Below, in pieces: positions 58,331 through 64,000 of a stretch of DNA of 64,000 nucleotides. A model generated the notes under the pieces. The model saw only the letters and a program-made list of their open reading frames with translations, was not told where the DNA came from and did no database searches. The translations under genes were made by a program, and so were the position numbers. How positions within the stretch are numbered: the first letter of the stretch is position 1; each line of letters opens with the position of its first letter. Source of the DNA: Membranipora membranacea (Eukaryota > Bryozoa > Gymnolaemata > Cheilostomatida > Membraniporidae); NCBI GenBank assembly GCA_914767715.1, contig OU612068.1:4340001-4404000 (forward strand). The letters run 5' to 3'.

Positions 58331-61300
58331 CTGGATGAACTATCGAGAAAATCAACTAAAGCAGCCCATTTCACAGGGCGATAAAAAAGATTAACGAGGC
58401 CTGCTCAATCTGAATCATTACCAGGCGCCTTCAAGAGTACAACAACCTGAAGACTATTCATCTATTCTACAGGATCACGTTAACTGTGAAGAATGTGTGA
58501 ATATAGACCTCAAACCTCAAACTTAACTTTAGGCTGACAATTTCATTCAACCAATTAAGTTCATCTGAAAAAGTCCGTCGGATGGTGAGGGTGTACACTG
58601 TACAGTACACATAAACATTACCAGTCATCAGAGCTTGAACTTCTATGTATATCATGAACGGAACCCAGGCCAGAATATTTGTCCTGCAAAGGAATTCCAC
58701 AACCACCAGTATTATGGATTGTTAACTTGGAATCGATGATTTATGAAAAAATTGCAACATTTTTGGTGTCACTTTATTCACAAACATATTCGGTACTGAG
58801 ATCTAGATGAGCAGAGGCCTATGATCACAAAGTACTTTTGTGTTAACCTGGAACAAAGGCAAGTTATCAGGTCAATTGCTTGAAAATACCGTCTGTCATC
58901 ATATATCATGAGGACGAAATCCTGGATAAAAGTACTGCACACCTAGATCAAACAACATTGTGCGAGATAAGGCACCCCCTCTTCATGTTTGTCAACATAA
59001 CAGCGGATGGCTATTGCAAACCACACAAAATTGGAGTTTTCTGTCTAAATATATTGAGAAGACAACTTGAATGGAAGCATTGAGTTAATCTTCTCCTGGT
59101 TGGGTTGTATGTCTACTTCCGTATAGCATTTGGAGCAAACCGAAACTACAGCTACCCTGTTTGGGGAACGAAGCTTACAATGAAAAGCACTAACCCATTG
59201 ACCAAATGCAACACATTTATCATAAGCATGAAGCATAAAAAGAACTATTTCTTAACATTTTGATGAAGCTTTAAAGTTTAGGCGATGATTTGTATAGGGC
59301 TGTGTTTTGTTCCCTTTGTTACCCTGTTTTCTCTCTATTATAGATGAAGGTGTACGACTCATAGTATAGTTTAATATGTTATGTAAAGCTTGCTCATTGT
59401 GTCAGACATACTGCAGCTATGAAATATTATAACCCTACAATATATGGTAGTTATGCTTTCCATCAACATACGGTCAACATATGGTGGACTTATTTTCATG
59501 AGTTTGGTCACAGCCATTGAGATCACAGGAAGTCATCAATCATGTATTACAGGATTAAAAGCTGACCAACAATAGCCAAATCTGTACAGAAATGTACTGC
59601 ATCAGCAAGAAGTCAGACAAAGACAAAGTTATGCGCACAAGGTTAAAACCGTATTGAGAATAAACAGATGGAAGCGGAACATGATCACCTCTTCTCTGAA
59701 AGAAGGCCTCTGACTCAATTGCATCGAAATTTGGTTATATTCCATCACCGATTACCGCAGTTTTCAACTTGTCTAGGCCAAAGTGTGATAACAGCCAGAC
59801 TAGATTGACAACCATGGTGGCCTTCCAGCACACGAGTTCCCACTGCTAGCATACCGCTATTGGAATGTTAGCACAGCCGTTCCGGGAACTCGCAGCTTTC
59901 AGGCCGGTTTAGATGAAGTTTAGTTTAGCTGCTCACCATGTAGCGACCGTCGATCCCTCAGTAGACTGTATCACTGTAGTTCTGGATCAATGAACTTACT
60001 CTCTGTGAGTTCATTGTATCTCAGATGGACTGTAGACTCTGAGTTAGCTGGAATCGGAGGGTCTATGCTGAACAGCCGCCGCCGAACACCCGTTACACGA
60101 TAGACAGGTGTCAGCGGGATTAACTGGGTTATCCGCAGTCAATCAGGCTGTGAAACATTAGATCAGTTTTCATTTCTGAAATCGTCAGTAAGGTCTCACT
60201 TAGGGCGTAACACCCTGGCTAGTGATATAGCCAATAATGTCACTAGATGTGGACGGTAGCAATGAAGCCGTAAAGGATTCGATAGGTACAAAGTAGTAAC
60301 TGCAGTGCACTGCGCTTATATACCCAACAGCGTATACTGAGTTCTTAACCTTTATTTTAAAGAATTCCAATATTTGGATAATCATGTTATCAGAATAATA
60401 ATTATAAAAGCTATTGACCCCAGGCTAGATAAACAATTGATTTTGCTGAGTAGTGTTGGTGCAATATCTGTATGTACCGGTAATTTGTAAGGCTGAGTGA
60501 CTTCTTTATAATATGTACACGTTGGCTAGAGTGTTCTAGATGTTTTTGCTTGAGCCATACAGACAGACATACATGACAAGTTGGTAGACCAAGAAATCAG
60601 GAGGTCTCCGCGGACGAACTCCCGACCCGGAGTACCACTCCGCGCGTCCCGCAGTGAAGGTGTAATTTGGCCGTTGTTGTCATTTGTTTTAAGCCAAAAC
60701 TAGAGCGTTCATATTATGAAATGCATAATTTTACCTGATTTTACAAATTATATTGTTGCACTTTATCCGAACGAGGAGAGATGGTATGTTAATAGGCAAT
60801 TATATCTAGGTATATGTACTGTGGGGGTAGAAAAACATAGTTTTTCTTGCAACAAGAAGCTTAAAAAGTCTTCTGGGTGAAGGAAGCTGAAAAAAGGGAG
60901 GAAAAAGGGAGATAGGGAGGAGGTGGGAAATACCCCTAAAAACTGGGAGGCTCCCTACCAAAAAGGGAGACTTGTCAGGTATGCAGACAGACTGTTTATA
61001 GTTTCATTTATTTACATGAATAATTACCCTGGAGGGTGGGGGGATGGTATTTTCTCCAGCTCAGTGCAAAGCAAAGATTCAATTCCAAAGTTATTCCATA
61101 TCTAATATAACAAGAAGTAGGTACATGATATGGTACCATCATGATACTTAGCCAGTCACAATTGTCAGCTTACCACGCCCCAAGAGGTGACACAAACTTC
61201 ACCTCTATATATTGTGACTTGTCTTTATGGCAGACCTGGCAAAATGATGCTTGTGATTGGCGGAAATTACTACCTGACTGGCACCATCTGGGGATCTGGC

Positions 61301-61900
61301 AGTCATGGTTATTGATACAGAGTAAATTTTACGTTAAGTATGGTATTGCGCATCTTTTTTAGTTCAGACACTTTCATTAGAACATTATTGACCAAAGCAG
61401 TGTATAATTATGTGATAAGATAGGCACGGAACGGAACAACTTGCAGAGGCAGTCCTTTTCAACGAAAGTAATTCGCTGACTTGGACTATGCCTTCGTACA
61501 AGCCTGGTTTGGAGGAGCGCAGTTTCCTTGCATTGAATATTTAGCATTTCAAAGAGGTACATTTATCGATTTTATTAGTTTGTCAATAAAAATATCTACC
61601 CCCCCCCCCCCCACAGTCAAGTACTGAGTCATGTATGCTATTTCCGATGGTGCAATTACGCAGTAACACGTAGAATAGATTGATCTAGATTGTTTTGAAT
61701 AAACGGTGCCTGGGAATGCACAATAATAGGGAGTGAGGCGGTGCATTGAATAGCTTGCTTTATCTGTGATCTGATACGTGATCCATTTTTACCCTGATAC
61801 CATGCAACAACAATTTGTGACTTTGACTGTACGCGTCGCTCGTGAGGTACAGTTGTACCTGCTTCATAAGGTTTAATATCATTGATATATTATATATTTT
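58330..61900. other. No gene recognised
   Basis: Only short open frames without domain signatures. A small GC-rich patch near 60,610-60,650 (CTCCGCGGACG, CCACTCCGCGCG) is not a tRNA that I can fold. Confidence 0.45.
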
Positions 61901-61902
61901 CA

Positions 61903-62640
61903 CAGAGTAAGGATAAGCAGAGGGGACACTTCAATGATCGTTATAGTGCCTGCGGTTTTTATCCACTGGGGGAAATTCATCAATCTGGCCACCTGCCAAT
62001 TTCAGAATATATATAAGTTGCAGTGGAGTTTTGTCATGCAGACATAGCCACCTTTGATAGGTCATAATTCATTCTGTATTTATCCTAAAGACTGATTTCT
62101 AACTTTTCTGAAATGTCCAATCTTCGAGCTATACACCATATTATTGTCATTTTTTGCTAGGATACATAGGCTATGAGTAATCCAGGTTTTTAAAATGAGT
62201 TTTATCATATAGATTTACATAGGGCTTAGGTCAATGCACGGACATTTCCTAATTTTGATGACCAGCCGCCTATCAATTGTCACATGTAAATCTTTATATG
62301 ACAAAACCCATTTCAAAAACCTGGATTACTCTTAGCCTATGAATCCTAGCAAAAAATGACAATAATATGGTGTATAGCTTGAAGCTTGGACATTCCAGCA
62401 AAGTTGGAAATCAGTCTTTAGGATAAATACAGAATGAATTATGGCCCATCAAAGGTAGGGATGTCTGCAAGAAAAATGCCGTTATAACAGAGACTATAGA
62501 TATAGTCTCTGGTTATAACATATAGAGATAATGAGTTTTTGGCATCCAGCTGTGCACAATTTTCCCCCAGTGAATCAAAAACCGCAGGCACTATAACTAT
62601 CATTGAACTGTCCCCTCTGTATATCCTTACTCTGTGATAT
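61903..62640. mobile_element. Foldback MITE, about 740 bp
   Basis: Two inverted arms of roughly 340-370 bp (61,903-62,245 and 62,275-62,640) starting CACAGAGTAAGGATA and ending TATCCTTACTCTGTG. Indels separate the arms; one carries a small extra palindrome. No coding sequence. Confidence 0.75.
62489..62513. repeat. Nested short palindrome in the right arm of the foldback MITE
   Basis: CAGAGACTATA and its complement with a 2-base centre, flanked further by GTTATAA and its complement. Not present in the left arm. Confidence 0.6.
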
Positions 62641-64000
62641 TTTGTTCCGCCCCAGTGAGAAATCACTAGTTTCTTTGAACAACGTTGTGGCCTAATCGCG
62701 CATACTAAAATGCATCCCATGATGCAACTTTCTGGAATTCACGGGCATAACAGATAGGTCAGTGATATGCTATAGGAGTTTTGAACTGATCTCATGAGTT
62801 AATAACATGCCTTCGTGGAGAAAAAGGAGCAAAATATTTGGAAAGGAAAAGGTTCAGAGTGAAAATTGTAGAGAAAATATCAAGAAATTGGAGAATTTGG
62901 AGAGAAAAAAAAACACAGGAGAAAATGAATTGAGTGAAGTGTTAGCTCGGATGTTATGGACCATGTGAAAGTATGGTGTTGGATCTAAGTCAAGTAACAT
63001 TATCACTTGTCACTCAAAATAAGCTTAATTTCACAATACATAAGGAGATAACACACAAGCAAACCTCCCCCTCCCATGGATCGGTGGGACAGGTTGTATC
63101 TCTGATTGAAGCTTGGTACTCAAACCGTGTGATCAGATTTGGCTAGACTTCACCTGATATATTTTATCATTTATGTGTTTCACTGATCACATCAATATCT
63201 CAAAATGATAATTTCTTAGTCGGCATGTGTGAAGGCATAAGGTTCTACCTTGTTTGAATTTCCTACTAATGTCATCAAAAAGTTATGCAATGCAATAGAG
63301 AAATCTGCCTCCACCTTTTTCTTCGATTCGAGGGGCTGTTAGCTTTAAAATAAGGCAAGCATGATATATATAATCACAGAGTAAGGATATATCCTTACTC
63401 TGTGATATGATGGCCCAGTTAGTCATCCAAACTCCTGATGGAATTGAACCTGCTGCAAATTATAATATGTATGTCTAATTATTCAAAACACTGAGAGGAA
63501 AATTGCAGCATCAGGGAAATTGTAGTCAGCAATGTTCTGAAATTGAGAAAGCACTATGCTGCACAAAAGGCAAAATTCATAACATGCTCTGTCTCTCAGA
63601 ATAGAAGACAAACATTGTATCAGCATCCAGCACTGCCGGCCAGCGCAGCTTGTGTCCCTAGTTATCCTTTCTACTGTTGTGTTACACCAAATACAATATT
63701 CTGTCAGCTACATCCATCTCAACCTATATGGTTGAAGATTGCGTTTACTTTTAAAGGGTGGTAACCTTAGGAACATGACAGGCGATGTAAGATGAATGAA
63801 CTGAAGTGAGATGATTATATCATATTGTGTACCTATACTGCTACTTAATAGTTACAGAATTTGGAATCGAAAGTCAAAAGTTGCTTTGCACTCTACTGGG
63901 GAGTTTGATGCAATTTTCCGCGTTGCTCCCATTCTACTGGTACGGAAAATGCATACTTGATTTACCCCAACGTAGAACAAGTTTGTTCCCTCTGTGGTGG
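62640..64000. other. No gene recognised
   Basis: Apart from the 34-bp palindrome I see no feature. The last bases (GAACAAGTTTGTTCCCTCTG) repeat an inverted motif found at about 42,370-42,440, perhaps the edge of an element continuing beyond the window. Confidence 0.45.
63373..63406. repeat. 34-bp perfect palindrome made of MITE termini
   Basis: ATCACAGAGTAAGGATA joined directly to its reverse complement. Each half is the terminal sequence of the foldback MITE at 61,903-62,640. Confidence 0.85.

Noticed and set aside
60600-60660. GC-rich patch resembling a tRNA or tandem hairpin
   Set aside because: I could not fold a cloverleaf and found no box A and box B pair.

Overview
The window is invertebrate nuclear DNA, probably from a marine metazoan. 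It is AT-rich, its genes are split into many small exons with GT..AG introns, and it carries a CR1/L2-type LINE, a Gypsy-type integrase remnant, a ZNF862/KIAA1586-like (hAT-derived) fragment, tRNA-related SINE heads and many foldback elements. I cannot name the species.

The main structure is a very large, imperfect inverted repeat. The left arm runs from about 310 to 25,670 and the right arm from about 27,080 to 49,320, with a loop near 25.7-27.1 kb. Each arm carries an intact 14-exon gene for a 588-residue adenylate-forming (AMP-binding/acyl-CoA synthetase-like) enzyme. Copy 1 is on + (440-14,759) and copy 2 on - (33,936-49,204). They converge tail to tail, with promoters at the outer edges. 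Exon sizes, splice phases and core promoters match. By hand count exons 9-14 differ by about 1%, while exons 7 and 8 differ by 10-13%. A third, 5'-truncated copy (exons 11-14) lies at 21,250-23,066 in a 5-kb segment found only in the left arm. A degraded fourth relic lies at 57.3-57.75 kb on -.

Layout: 1-14.8 kb, gene copy 1 with three insertions that copy 2 lacks (about 600 bp in intron 1; a LINE 3' end and a 2.5-kb foldback transposon in intron 2) plus minisatellites in intron 3. 14.8-19.4 kb, 3' flank with a Pro/Ser/Thr minisatellite, a possible terminal transmembrane exon and two foldback elements. 19.4-24.4 kb, left-only segment with a dispersed repeat, a frameshifted ZNF862-like fragment, the truncated third copy and a gag-like ORF. 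24.4-28.2 kb, inner palindrome and loop with a 48-residue tandem-repeat coding segment. 28.2-30.7 kb, a hAT-like non-autonomous element with an identifiable empty site in the other arm. 30.9-33.9 kb, mirror of 14.8-19.4 kb. 33.9-49.2 kb, gene copy 2, with a 2-kb foldback element in intron 3. 49.3-64 kb, outside the palindrome: a LINE reverse transcriptase relic with an (AATC)n tail, a 110-bp tandem repeat, an integrase relic, the fourth gene relic, and a foldback MITE with a nearby palindrome made only of its two termini.

The two full genes look like functional paralogues kept in palindromic arrangement. Their differences are concentrated in the 5' half, including the substrate-pocket side of motif A5, and in the DNA upstream of the TATA box. 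A join of two haplotypes in the assembly cannot be excluded from sequence alone.
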